Source: Garicola koreensis
Lineage (GTDB): Bacteria > Actinomycetota > Actinomycetes > Actinomycetales > Micrococcaceae
Assembly: GCF_014195445.1 (NCBI RefSeq)
Contig: NZ_JACIBT010000002.1
Span: 124,001-188,000, forward strand
Length of the DNA: 64,000 bases
Direction: 5' to 3'
A program made the translations under genes and the position numbers. Below are positions 8,185 to 16,738 of the stretch, piece by piece. The notes below the pieces were generated by a model, which searched no databases, had not been told where the DNA came from, and worked only from the letters and a program-made list of their open reading frames with translations. Position 1 is the first letter of the stretch. Every line of letters begins with the position of its first letter.

Positions 8185-9870
8185 GTGAGTCCTAACAACT
8201 GCTTTTACTTGGAATCTGCGGACATGGATAGCGTGTTTGAATCGCGACTCTACGGTTACGCATACACAGATAGCGCTCTTATATTGGGGTCGGCTGGCAT
8301 GAACGACTTCATGCGGTCATTCCCTTCCTCGGATTTGCCGAGCGAAGGGCGGTTCGCTGGGATATTTGTGCGCCAAGACGACGTAGTGATCAAGACTGAC
8401 GTCACTGGGCAGGAGGTCCTGTACTTCTATAGGGCTGGCCCACGTGATTGGGCGGTGTCGAACTCGTTCATGCTCCTGGTTTCCGAGGTGTCTCGGAGGG
8501 TCAATTTGACGTTCTATGTGCCAGCTGCTTTAAACTTTCATCTAAAAGAGGGTAAGCATATTGGTGAGCAGCTAGTGTCGCACAAAACTCTCGCTGAAGA
8601 GGTGCGGATTGTTCCTGCGGGTCACGAGATAATTGTCGATCGTTCTACCGGCGATGCGTCCGTGCGCGCGTCAGGGTTCTTTCAGAGGCACTCCCTGGGG
8701 CACGAGGAAGGGTACGAGGAGGTGCTACTTCGGTATTTGGAGCGGGGCGCAGGGCTGATAGACGCCTTCGGACGGTGTGGCCTGCGTTTCAACCTGAACT
8801 TGAGCGGGGGGTATGACAGCCGCCTCGTGTTGGCTTTGAGTCTGTTAGGTGAGCATCGTGAAAGCGTCTCAGTGTCCAGCTTGCCTTCGAAGCCGGATGA
8901 TTTTGCTGTCGCATCCGCTCTATGCCGGCGCTTTGATTTGTCGCTCAATAGTCCCAGTCGGCAGTCGCCTGTGCCGACGCTCGGCGGAGTAGAATCGATT
9001 CGGCTCTACTTGTTGTCGTGCGCGGGAACCTATTTGCCGTTCTACCCTGTGAATCGACACAGCCCATCTGATAAGCCCGAGGTCAGTTTGACTGGCGATC
9101 AACCGTCGGGTGTAGGTTTTTTGGCGGGCAAGGCGAAATTCAACGGTGGGATTTCTAAGATCGCAAGCGATATAGGTGACGCACTTGCAGAGCGACCTTA
9201 CGGCGGGGCTGTTCGTGAGGATTTCCTAAGTCTTTTCTCAGATCTCGAGGTTGAACCCGATAACCCCGCAGCGCCGTTGGCGTTTTACGCTGGCGTGCGC
9301 TCCCGTCATCATTCCGGTCGAAGCTGGTACAAGTCGCTTGGCTCGCAAATCCTTTGCACACCACTTGTGCACAGTGACATGCTCGGGCTTGATATTAGGA
9401 ATGCACTTCAGGGGCATCTCAGCGTTTCGGCCGCATATGCGTCTAAACGTCGATTCTTTGCGGACGCTTTTTCTGCTATTGGCGGCTGGGCCCTCGAAGA
9501 GCCGTTTGAGACTCCTGAACGTGCTTTTGAAGCGGATATGCTCGACAATTCTCCATTCAGGGGTAGCGTGAAAATTGTTCCGAAACGCTTGGAAGTATTT
9601 GGGAGCGTCTCTTCGATGTACGAGCGTCCGCGGGGTGATATGTACGGAATTGATATTGATGTTTGGCAGGGCAATTCAGAAGTTAAGAGGAATTTGGATG
9701 TCGTGTTTAAAAGAGCAAAAACTGCCAGCCTGGGCGACGTCTTTACTCAGGCGGACATCGCCGCTGCCGAGAAGGAGGTGGGCACAGACCGAGGCTTGAG
9801 TCACCAGTCTCGCAGGCTCGCTCACGTCGTTGCAGTCGACACTGTGAAGTCTGTCATGGACTCATCTTGA
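8185..9870 (+). CDS. Asparagine-synthetase-like PP-loop amidoligase without glutaminase cysteine
   Basis: A 561-residue protein. The second half has the ATP-pyrophosphatase signature LNLSGGYDSRLVLAL (about 203-217), used by asparagine synthetases and beta-lactam synthetases to adenylate a carboxylate. The first 170 residues align in layout with the class II glutamine amidotransferase domain (RFAGIFVRQDD, then KTDVTGQEVLYFY), but there is no Cys at position 2, so glutamine-derived ammonia is unlikely and another amine may be the acceptor. GTG at 8185 follows a good GGAGAAGAGG. In a surface-polymer locus this suggests amidation of a uronic or ulosonic acid carboxylate; that is inference. Low GC, continuous with the upstream block. 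Confidence 0.8.
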   Translation: MSPNNCFYLESADMDSVFESRLYGYAYTDSALILGSAGMNDFMRSFPSSDLPSEGRFAGIFVRQDDVVIKTDVTGQEVLYFYRAGPRDWAVSNSFMLLVSEVSRRVNLTFYVPAALNFHLKEGKHIGEQLVSHKTLAEEVRIVPAGHEIIVDRSTGDASVRASGFFQRHSLGHEEGYEEVLLRYLERGAGLIDAFGRCGLRFNLNLSGGYDSRLVLALSLLGEHRESVSVSSLPSKPDDFAVASALCRRFDLSLNSPSRQSPVPTLGGVESIRLYLLSCAGTYLPFYPVNRHSPSDKPEVSLTGDQPSGVGFLAGKAKFNGGISKIASDIGDALAERPYGGAVREDFLSLFSDLEVEPDNPAAPLAFYAGVRSRHHSGRSWYKSLGSQILCTPLVHSDMLGLDIRNALQGHLSVSAAYASKRRFFADAFSAIGGWALEEPFETPERAFEADMLDNSPFRGSVKIVPKRLEVFGSVSSMYERPRGDMYGIDIDVWQGNSEVKRNLDVVFKRAKTASLGDVFTQADIAAAEKEVGTDRGLSHQSRRLAHVVAVDTVKSVMDSS

Positions 9871-10213
9871 CGTCCCTGAAGCTGACGCGCCGAGGCCCGG
9901 GTTGGCGTGCGGGAAACTCACTTCGCGGCTGAGCGGGTGAGTCGTCATAATGAGAGTTTTGCCCGCTGATATATAGTGGTGGGTTGGCAAGTGCGTGGTG
10001 AGGCGCATAGCAATAAGATTGGGGTGCTTGACTATGGAAGGGTTTAAAGCCGCCAAACATCAATGCGAGCCATCTTCACGCCCACGTAGATGTTGACGCC
10101 GAAATCTCATGAGTTGTATTACATCCGACCGGTGACCAGGGCGTAGGGACTGATTTGCGGCCGCATGCGGCTCGGCGCGAGTGACAATTCCGCCAGCACG
10201 TTAGACCAGAGAG
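9871..10213. other. Intergenic region, no gene seen
   Basis: This 343-bp stretch lies between the low-GC block and the large GT2 gene. It has AT-rich patches (TGATATATAGTGG near 9967) that could hold a promoter for the downstream gene, but no clear -35/-10 pair, hairpin or coding frame can be defended. Confidence 0.4.
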
Positions 10214-13200
10214 ATGACAATGATTCTTAAGACGACCAAGTTCGGCGCGAACAGGGTTAGCGGCTGGTGTTCCCAACCTTCAGGCACGGACCAGCAACCG
10301 ATAGTTGAGCTGCGAGTCGATGGTGACATGCTCGCCCAGACTGTTGCGGATCTATCGTTGAACGAGGTGGACCCGGATACTACTAGCAAGCAGCGAGTCG
10401 GATTCGCGTTCGATCTTCCCGCTACCCTGCGGGACGGTATGCCACACCACGTGGAAGTGCGCGAGACGTCGCAGTTCACTCGCGAGAGTAAGGTTGTTGA
10501 GCCCCCCAATTCCGTGGTCTCTGACGAGGAGAATCTCTTTGGCGAGTACCACGGCTTCGACCGCGGCATGGTTATTGGTTGGGCCTGTAAGAGTAACCAG
10601 ACGGTCACGCCCGAGGTGCGCGTCGATGGGACGAGGGTTGCCGTCGAGCCGCTATCCGACGCCGTCAACAGTCTTCGCGCGCGTCATGGGTTCGGTGCTG
10701 TGATCTCGCCCAAGTTCTACGATGGCGAGGAGCATCTCGTAGAGGTCTTGCTTCCGGGACAAGCGGGGGAGTACCACTTGTTGTCTCAGGAGACTCTGAG
10801 GTTTTCCCCTGACTTGAAGAACGTTCAGTGGTGGCGTCGGGCGACGAATCAATACGAGGACATCATCGTGGATTCGCTGCACCTCACAAACGCCGAAGCC
10901 GTCCTTACCCTAGTCGGAGAAGTCCGGCACAAGCGGGTGGCCCTGCGCTTAGGGTATCGACGGTTCGTCATGGATCTCGTCTCTCCCCCTGCCTCGGGGG
11001 AAGGGAAGACTCGAGCTTTGGGACAATACGCAGTCCAGTTCCACAAAGAAGCTAAGCTTCCGTCGTCGTTGGAGTTGTACAACGCTGGGGGATCTCTGAA
11101 GCGAAGTTTCGACGTCAGGCTCGGCGATGAAACCGGGCGCAGACCCAGTTATCTTCCCCAGACTTTGGCGGTCAAGAGTCAGGCCGTCGTCGGCGGCCGC
11201 AACGAGTTACTACCGACACTCAATTACTGGGCGCAAGAAATTCGACGAGAGGGTCGGCCCCGCCTGGCGTGGTTCTCTTCTCTCGCTCGGGAGACCCAGT
11301 CCCTGGAGGCCAGAGACGTACTAGCTTTGGTTGCCTCCGGAGGGAGCCACGACTACGACTCACTCATGGAGACGCTAGAACTGAGCCGCTTGAGGAGTTC
11401 CGACTGGGGAATTCGCGAAGCACTGGGGAAGAGGGTGTGGTTGCCGGGACTGTTCACTCTGGCCCAGGTTATTTACAGCCAGCGGCTGAACCAGCAGGAC
11501 TTCAACGACGTCTACGCGATCTATGAGTCCGTCGAACACGCATATGGGCGGGATGCCTTCAACAACGGGGTCGACCGTTCCTACTATGCTGACCTGCTGA
11601 CCCAACGTGGATTCACGGATAAAGCCTGCGATCTCCTGGCCTACGAAGAGAGCAATCAGGACCGCGCCTACTCACAGCGTTTCCTTGAGTTTAATGCCTT
11701 TAACCCGCACACGCCGGGGAACTCTGAGGCCCAGAATGATCAGTGGTTCGCCGGGGTGAACCAGCTCTACGATCGAGAGGGGTTCTCCGGCCTGGCATCC
11801 CAAGACGGTCGAGCGCCCGATTTTTTCAGCCTGCAAGGTGAGAGCGTTGCTAGCTCCGCGGATTCGTCGTTGCCTTTGGTGACGGTCATCATGCCGATCT
11901 ATGAACCCAATGCTGCTACGGACGTCGCCATTGGCTCGTTGCTAGAGCAGACTTGGAGCAACCTAGAGATCATCATTATCGATGACGCTTCCCCAGAGGT
12001 CGATGAGTCCGGTGACCCCACCCCGTACCGGCAACAGTTACAAGGCTGGGCCGCGAAGGACGAGCGAATCAGGCTGGTTCTGTGTGAAGAGAACCGCGGA
12101 GCATATTCTGTGCGCAACGAGGCCTTCGGTATGGCTCAGGGTGAGTTTGTCACCATCGCGGACAAGGACGACTGGCACCATCCACAGCGTATCCAGTTCC
12201 AAGCTCGCGACCTTATGGCGAACTCGGGCAAGCACGGCAACATCGTGAATTGGGTGCGGGTGGACGAGCAGCTGCAGTTTCAGATCCGTTGGGGTCCCGA
12301 CAGAATCGTGCACCCCAGCTTTGCCTGCATCATGTTCCGTCGTCGGGAGGTCCTGGAGAAGCTGGGCGTCTGGGACCCGGTACGAAAATCCGCAGACAAT
12401 GAATACCGCAAGCGCTTCGAGATGGTCTTCGGGCAGAAACTCAAACCCGCGGTGAACGCCCCCCTCGCCTTCTCTCTTCTGGGGGAGGGTAATCTCACCA
12501 GCTCCGACTTCGGGCTGGGTTACCGCCACCCGGATCGAGAGGTGTATCAGTGGGCCTACTCCCATTGGCATGACCAGATTCAGAAGGGCCGGAGTCCGCA
12601 GTTGTCAGGAGAGGCTCGGGAGTTCTATTCGCCACCGGCTTTCCGGCCGGACCGCAACAAGGACGACGTCCCGCATTTCGATGTGGTCTACATTTCGGAG
12701 TTGGGTCTCCTTGGGGGTCCTGCCTTGGCCGCCAAGCGAGAGATCGAAACGGCTGTCGCCGCGGGGCTGAAAGTTGCGATCATGCCTCTGCAAAACGGGC
12801 TGCACATGGCGGCAGCCAAGCGACGTCTGGCTCCAGAAATCGAAGAACTCTGGCTCTCAGGTAGTGCAGAGTGGATAACCTGGAACAGCGCAGCCACAGC
12901 AGACCTGGTGGTGTTGAGCTGGCCAGGGCTCATGGAACTCAGACCAGGGTCCGACGTCGGGCTGCAACCCTCAGCGGTGACCATTGTTGCCAACCAGTTG
13001 CCAGCCTCGCTCGGCTCCCGGGGCCGCAACTTCAGCGTCCAGCGGGTCACACGAAACGTTGAGAAAACCTTCGGGGTTTTCCCAACCTGGGCGGCACAGA
13101 GCCCCGTGGTGCAGGAGGCTCTGCGGGAACTGCTCAGCACAGACGACGTCCGGAATGCCCTCTGGCTGACTCCCTCGACGGGCCACACGGATTACGTCGG

Positions 13201-13738
13201 CAGGAAGCCAGAGAACCGCGACCGCGCGGTGATCGGTCGTGTCCTGGATGAGGATGAGAGCCACTGGCCTGAGCCGGCGGTCATCCGGGATGCTTACCCG
13301 GAGGACCCGGCATTCGAAGTCTCTATCCTGAGTAGAGTTCGAACACTTGAGAGCCGCGGAATATTAAGAGGGAGGAGTGTCCCGACCAACTGGACTATCT
13401 TGCCACCAGACTTCCAATCGTATGACGACTACTTGCGGTCACTAGACTTCCTGGTCCACTATGGGAACGAACCCTGGGACCCGCATACCGACGGTAGCGT
13501 CGTTCGCGCTTTGGAACTTGGGGTGGTTTGCGTTCTGCACCCCGTCTTTAAGCCCGTCTACGGCGACGCCGCGGTGTATGTTGCCCCAGGCGAGATTCGG
13601 GACACGCTTCACTCCATGTGGGGCCTCCCGGAGAAGATGCGAGAACAACGCAAGCGCGGACAAGCCTATGTCAAGGGAAGCCGAACCGCGAGACACTACG
13701 TACGCCTTCTACGAGGGCAGTCAACCTCGGGCGGTTAG
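10214..13738 (+). CDS. Very large multidomain glycosyltransferase (GT2 plus C-terminal GT-B-like domain)
   Basis: A 1174-residue protein. Residues 1-220 form two beta-rich repeats (VELRVDGDMLAQTV and later PEVRVDGTRVAVEP) that look like carbohydrate-associated modules. A helical middle leads to a GT-A family 2 domain from about 553 (VTVIMPIYEPN, IIIIDDASPE, IADKDDWHHP). From about 821 a C-terminal GT-B-like domain follows (VVYISELGLLGG, then LDFLVHYGNEPWDPHTDG and a VVRALELGVVCV segment like family 4 transferases). A bifunctional polymer-extending enzyme is plausible. The same GT2 plus C-terminal architecture recurs in the gene at 29.4-31.9 kb, so the two are probably paralogous. GC is back to high values here. 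Confidence 0.85.
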   Translation: MTMILKTTKFGANRVSGWCSQPSGTDQQPIVELRVDGDMLAQTVADLSLNEVDPDTTSKQRVGFAFDLPATLRDGMPHHVEVRETSQFTRESKVVEPPNSVVSDEENLFGEYHGFDRGMVIGWACKSNQTVTPEVRVDGTRVAVEPLSDAVNSLRARHGFGAVISPKFYDGEEHLVEVLLPGQAGEYHLLSQETLRFSPDLKNVQWWRRATNQYEDIIVDSLHLTNAEAVLTLVGEVRHKRVALRLGYRRFVMDLVSPPASGEGKTRALGQYAVQFHKEAKLPSSLELYNAGGSLKRSFDVRLGDETGRRPSYLPQTLAVKSQAVVGGRNELLPTLNYWAQEIRREGRPRLAWFSSLARETQSLEARDVLALVASGGSHDYDSLMETLELSRLRSSDWGIREALGKRVWLPGLFTLAQVIYSQRLNQQDFNDVYAIYESVEHAYGRDAFNNGVDRSYYADLLTQRGFTDKACDLLAYEESNQDRAYSQRFLEFNAFNPHTPGNSEAQNDQWFAGVNQLYDREGFSGLASQDGRAPDFFSLQGESVASSADSSLPLVTVIMPIYEPNAATDVAIGSLLEQTWSNLEIIIIDDASPEVDESGDPTPYRQQLQGWAAKDERIRLVLCEENRGAYSVRNEAFGMAQGEFVTIADKDDWHHPQRIQFQARDLMANSGKHGNIVNWVRVDEQLQFQIRWGPDRIVHPSFACIMFRRREVLEKLGVWDPVRKSADNEYRKRFEMVFGQKLKPAVNAPLAFSLLGEGNLTSSDFGLGYRHPDREVYQWAYSHWHDQIQKGRSPQLSGEAREFYSPPAFRPDRNKDDVPHFDVVYISELGLLGGPALAAKREIETAVAAGLKVAIMPLQNGLHMAAAKRRLAPEIEELWLSGSAEWITWNSAATADLVVLSWPGLMELRPGSDVGLQPSAVTIVANQLPASLGSRGRNFSVQRVTRNVEKTFGVFPTWAAQSPVVQEALRELLSTDDVRNALWLTPSTGHTDYVGRKPENRDRAVIGRVLDEDESHWPEPAVIRDAYPEDPAFEVSILSRVRTLESRGILRGRSVPTNWTILPPDFQSYDDYLRSLDFLVHYGNEPWDPHTDGSVVRALELGVVCVLHPVFKPVYGDAAVYVAPGEIRDTLHSMWGLPEKMREQRKRGQAYVKGSRTARHYVRLLRGQSTSGG

Positions 13739-13982
13739 CCTGTGCGGTGACAAGGTCAGGGCGGCACATTGCCATCAAGGCCACGAGACGACGAACCGGG
13801 CGCGCAGGCCCGTCAGGGCCACACCTGAAACCGTTCACCGGTTGGTAGTGCGGACGTCGTATCTCCCTGGGGCTACTGCTGATGAGGGGGCAGGTTGCAG
13901 CGAAAGCGCTGACTAGGCGAAACCTGCGGATTGACTGAGAGGCTAGATGCTCACCGGTTAGGGGTGCACGCGAAACCAGCCG

Positions 13983-15020
13983 CTAGTCACACGTAGCTTG
14001 TTTGAACTCCTGAAATCCAGCACCCGATAGTAGATCATTTGTTAGGCGGGCTTGAGCGTGCCGCCACATCTCGCCCATTTTGTGGTCCCACTCTGGCGTG
14101 AAGTGCGCAACGGTTCCAGGCTTCGGCGTGAACTCCCCAAGCACTAGGCCATCTGCAGAACGTAACATATCTATCCGCATGAAAGGTGCAGGGATTGCTT
14201 TGGAGATTCGCTTAATAGACGCGAGTTCATCCTTTGAAGCTCCAAGCCCCTCAAACGAATTACGCTTGAGCGTAAGCGGAAAAATCGTTTCGTTGTTGTC
14301 AGGAAGGAAATGTCGTGTTTGCGTCTCACGATCCCGTCGGATCTCTAGGCCGAATGCAATTTCACCATAGAATGCGTAGAATTTGACATCCCTCGCCGGA
14401 ACTCCGTTGTCGGGATCCTCAAGAATGAGCTCCTCGTAGCGCCAGCGATCTCTTATGGGCTTCTCTCGACCTTCAGGATCCATGAGAGCTGAGGCGTGAT
14501 CGTAAAGGCGGGAGCTCCCCTGCAGCGTTTGGCCCGATCGAACATAGCGCCAGGTATCAGGTGCCAACCACAGGTAGCACCCCCTAGAGCCTGTGCCGCT
14601 TTCGGGCTTGATTATCGTATTGGGCAGGAGTGGTAGATCAGCAAGGCGAAATTTGTCGGATACTTCTGGCCTCCGAACCCCTAAGAGGTCCGCAAAGCGG
14701 TATCCACGAAGCTTGGGGTTCAACGCTAAGCCAACTGGGCTTTGTCCGCCACTTCTGGAAGCTAGACGATTAAGCAAGATTTCAGACCAGAAGGAGAATC
14801 CCCTGCCCATCTGGAGACCAAATTTGCGGAGCACCTCATCACTTCTAACATGGTGCGGGCTTGCTATGGAGAGGAGGGACGCAAGTTCAGCAACCGCTTC
14901 CTCGTCTGCAGAGCGGGCGACCTCCCTGCTTAACCGACTTATAGCCGCTTTAAGGGCACGATCCGACTCTCTTGCTGTCGCAAGAATGTTTGAGGATGAA
15001 GTCAAGGCGCTCACTATCAT
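13983..15020 (-). CDS. TupA-like ATP-grasp amidoligase
   Basis: A 345-residue ATP-grasp protein of the TupA-like family (named for teichuronopeptide biosynthesis in alkaliphilic Bacillus). These enzymes join a carboxylate to an amine using ATP. Visible motifs are IIKPESGTGSRGCYLW (nucleotide-binding lysine and glycine loop), the family hallmark RDVKFYAFYGEIAFGLEIRRD, and the late acidic metal site APFMRIDMLRSADGLVLGEFTP. It runs opposite to the preceding glycosyltransferases and has lower GC than they do. A second TupA-like gene lies at 32.3 kb and a broken copy at 34.7 kb. It likely adds an amino acid or amine to an acidic sugar; the substrate is unknown. Confidence 0.85.
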   Translation of the reverse strand: MIVSALTSSSNILATARESDRALKAAISRLSREVARSADEEAVAELASLLSIASPHHVRSDEVLRKFGLQMGRGFSFWSEILLNRLASRSGGQSPVGLALNPKLRGYRFADLLGVRRPEVSDKFRLADLPLLPNTIIKPESGTGSRGCYLWLAPDTWRYVRSGQTLQGSSRLYDHASALMDPEGREKPIRDRWRYEELILEDPDNGVPARDVKFYAFYGEIAFGLEIRRDRETQTRHFLPDNNETIFPLTLKRNSFEGLGASKDELASIKRISKAIPAPFMRIDMLRSADGLVLGEFTPKPGTVAHFTPEWDHKMGEMWRHAQARLTNDLLSGAGFQEFKQATCD

Positions 15021-15165
15021 TCGGGACTCTTACTCAGCCACGGTACCTCATCAGAATAGTCCCTTACCCGGAAGACTCGGAAGGTATAGGGGAGGTTCCT
15101 GCTTCAGACTCGCCGAGAGTTGCTGGGGGACAGAGCAATGAGGGCCCTCTCCTACGAGTCAACGG

Positions 15166-15193
15166 TGTCAACGACGGCCGAAAACTGGACACC
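15166..15193. repeat. Probable insertion-sequence terminus remnant
   Basis: TGTCAACGACGGCCGAAAAC continuing into TGGACACC resembles the terminal repeat of actinobacterial insertion sequences, and an inverted GGTGTCCA occurs 18 bp further on. No transposase accompanies it. The rest of 15021-15336 holds no gene that I can support. Confidence 0.35.
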
Positions 15194-15336
15194 AACCCGC
15201 CCCGTCGCCAGGTGTCCATTATTCACGCGTCGTCGATAAACGGGGCCGCCAGTACCAGAAGCCAGGTTCGTTCATGTTCTGACTGTAGTTCCTTACGCAT
15301 CGTGGAATTCTCTCGGGGGCGTCTCTATGGTTTTTG

Positions 15337-15474
15337 TCAGGCCGTCAGGGCGTGGTTGGTGCTGTCGCTGATGGTCTCGGGGTCTTGGTAAAAGGTTCCG
15401 TCGCGCAGCATGGCGTAAAGGGTGTCCAGGCGCCTGCAGGCTAGGGCGATTACGGATTGTTTTGCGGGTCTTTC
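15337..15474 (-). pseudogene. IS110-family transposase, C-terminal fragment
   Basis: The minus-strand frame ends with SVIALACRRLDTLYAMLRDG followed by TFYQDPET, which is the standard C-terminus of IS110-family transposases. Upstream the reading frame becomes unrelated low-complexity sequence, and the DEDD and Ser domains are missing. It differs in sequence from the IS110 element at 23.4 kb, so it is the relic of another element. It lies just outside the left end of the IS21 element, which may have inserted into it. Confidence 0.7.
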
Positions 15475-15703
15475 CTTTCGGGGGCCAGTCCCTATCCTGC
15501 CAGCCGATCGCGGACCAGCCAGCTCAAGTCTCACAGCTAACGGGGGACTCGCAGGCCCTCTCATCGCCATCGATAACCTGCCTCGTAACTCGCTGTGTTC
15601 TGTCAACTTTTCTCCTGCCAGATGAGCGCTAAGAATCCGGCCACGTGAGCGTGGTTTCCGGTCAGAAGAGCACGGGGCTGGTTCTCAGGCGTATCTGGGC
15701 GGC

Positions 15704-15979
15704 TCAGAAGGGTGGCTCCTGGGGCGTTGGTTCGGCGCCTTTTGGTGAGAAACGGCTGTTCATTCGCTCCAGTAGGTCGATAACCGAATCCAGCATGTCG
15801 GCGGCGTGTGCACGGGCGTGGGCGGGCACGGTCTCGATGTCCTGACTGATGCGCTCCAGCAGCGCGTCGGCGTGGGCGATGCGGGCCTGGGCTTCGTTGT
15901 GCCAGTCCTGGTCGGCCTCGATGGCGCGCATGGCCTCGAGCTCTGCCTCAGTGAAGGGCTGGTAAGCGGTGGTGTCCAT
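15704..15979 (-). CDS. Small acidic helical protein carried in the IS21 element
   Basis: A 91-residue protein 24 bp downstream of istB on the same strand and inside the element. It is Glu/Asp/Ala-rich and mostly helical (EAELEAMRAIEADQDWHNEA, then ALLERISQDIETV), with no recognised motif. A GGAAGGAAC sequence upstream of the ATG at 15979 is a plausible ribosome-binding site. IS21 elements normally carry only istA and istB, so this is a passenger or accessory gene of unknown role. It could equally be a host gene trapped in the element. Confidence 0.6.
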   Translation of the reverse strand: MDTTAYQPFTEAELEAMRAIEADQDWHNEAQARIAHADALLERISQDIETVPAHARAHAADMLDSVIDLLERMNSRFSPKGAEPTPQEPPF

Positions 15980-16003
15980 AGGTTCGTTCCTTCCAGGGGG
16001 GGG

Positions 16004-16738
16004 TTATTTCATCAGGGCGTTTTTGACGCGGTAGGACTCGCCGCGGAAATGCAGCAGGCGACCGTGGTGGACGATCCGGTCGATGACGGCGGCGGCCATG
16101 TTGTCATCACCAAAGACAGTTCCCCACCGGGCGAACTCCAGGTTGGTGGTGATCACCAGGCTGCGCTGTTCATAGGCCTCGGCGATGACCTGGAACAGCA
16201 GCCGTGCTCCTTCGGTATCGATCGGCAGGTACCCGAATTCATCAATGGCCAGGAGCCTATTTTTGGCCAGTGAGGCAAGTTCCTTGTCCAGGCGTTCGGC
16301 CTCTTGGGCGCGGCGCAGCTGGGCCACCAGTCCGGCGGTGGTGAAGAACCTCGCCGGGATCCCCTGCTGACATGCTTCAGCGACCAGGGCGCAGCCCAGG
16401 TGGGTTTTGCCGGTGCCGACATCACCATAGAACACCAGGTCCCCGGCGGTGTTGAGGAACTCGAGGTTCATCAGCTGGTCCCGGCTGTAGTCATCTGGGA
16501 AGGTGATGTGGGACCAGTCATAGCCGGTGAAGGTCTTCACCGCCGGCAGCCTCGCAGCCTTCAACAGCCGCACCTGGCGGGCATGACGGCGGGAGGCATG
16601 CTCGTCCATCAGCAGCCCGTAGAGGTATTCGCGCTGCTTCGGGGTGCCTTTGGCCGCCCAGTCGGTGAGCACAGCCTGGGTCAACGAGCTGCCCTTACCG
16701 GCCTCCACGACATCAGCAGTGGTAATCGTGGTGCTCAT
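16004..16738 (-). CDS. istB: IstB, AAA+ ATPase helper of IS21 transposition
   Basis: A 244-residue DnaA/DnaC-like AAA+ ATPase that selects target DNA and stimulates the IstA transposase. The Walker A motif is GDVGTGKTHLG, preceded by the family segment NLEFLNTAGDLVFY. The Walker B is NRLLAIDEFGYLPID, and a late TTNLEFARWGTVFGDD contains sensor residues. The length is typical of IstB. Its ATG at 16738 overlaps the istA stop by 4 bp (ATGA), so the two are translationally coupled. Confidence 0.95.
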   Translation of the reverse strand: MSTTITTADVVEAGKGSSLTQAVLTDWAAKGTPKQREYLYGLLMDEHASRRHARQVRLLKAARLPAVKTFTGYDWSHITFPDDYSRDQLMNLEFLNTAGDLVFYGDVGTGKTHLGCALVAEACQQGIPARFFTTAGLVAQLRRAQEAERLDKELASLAKNRLLAIDEFGYLPIDTEGARLLFQVIAEAYEQRSLVITTNLEFARWGTVFGDDNMAAAVIDRIVHHGRLLHFRGESYRVKNALMK

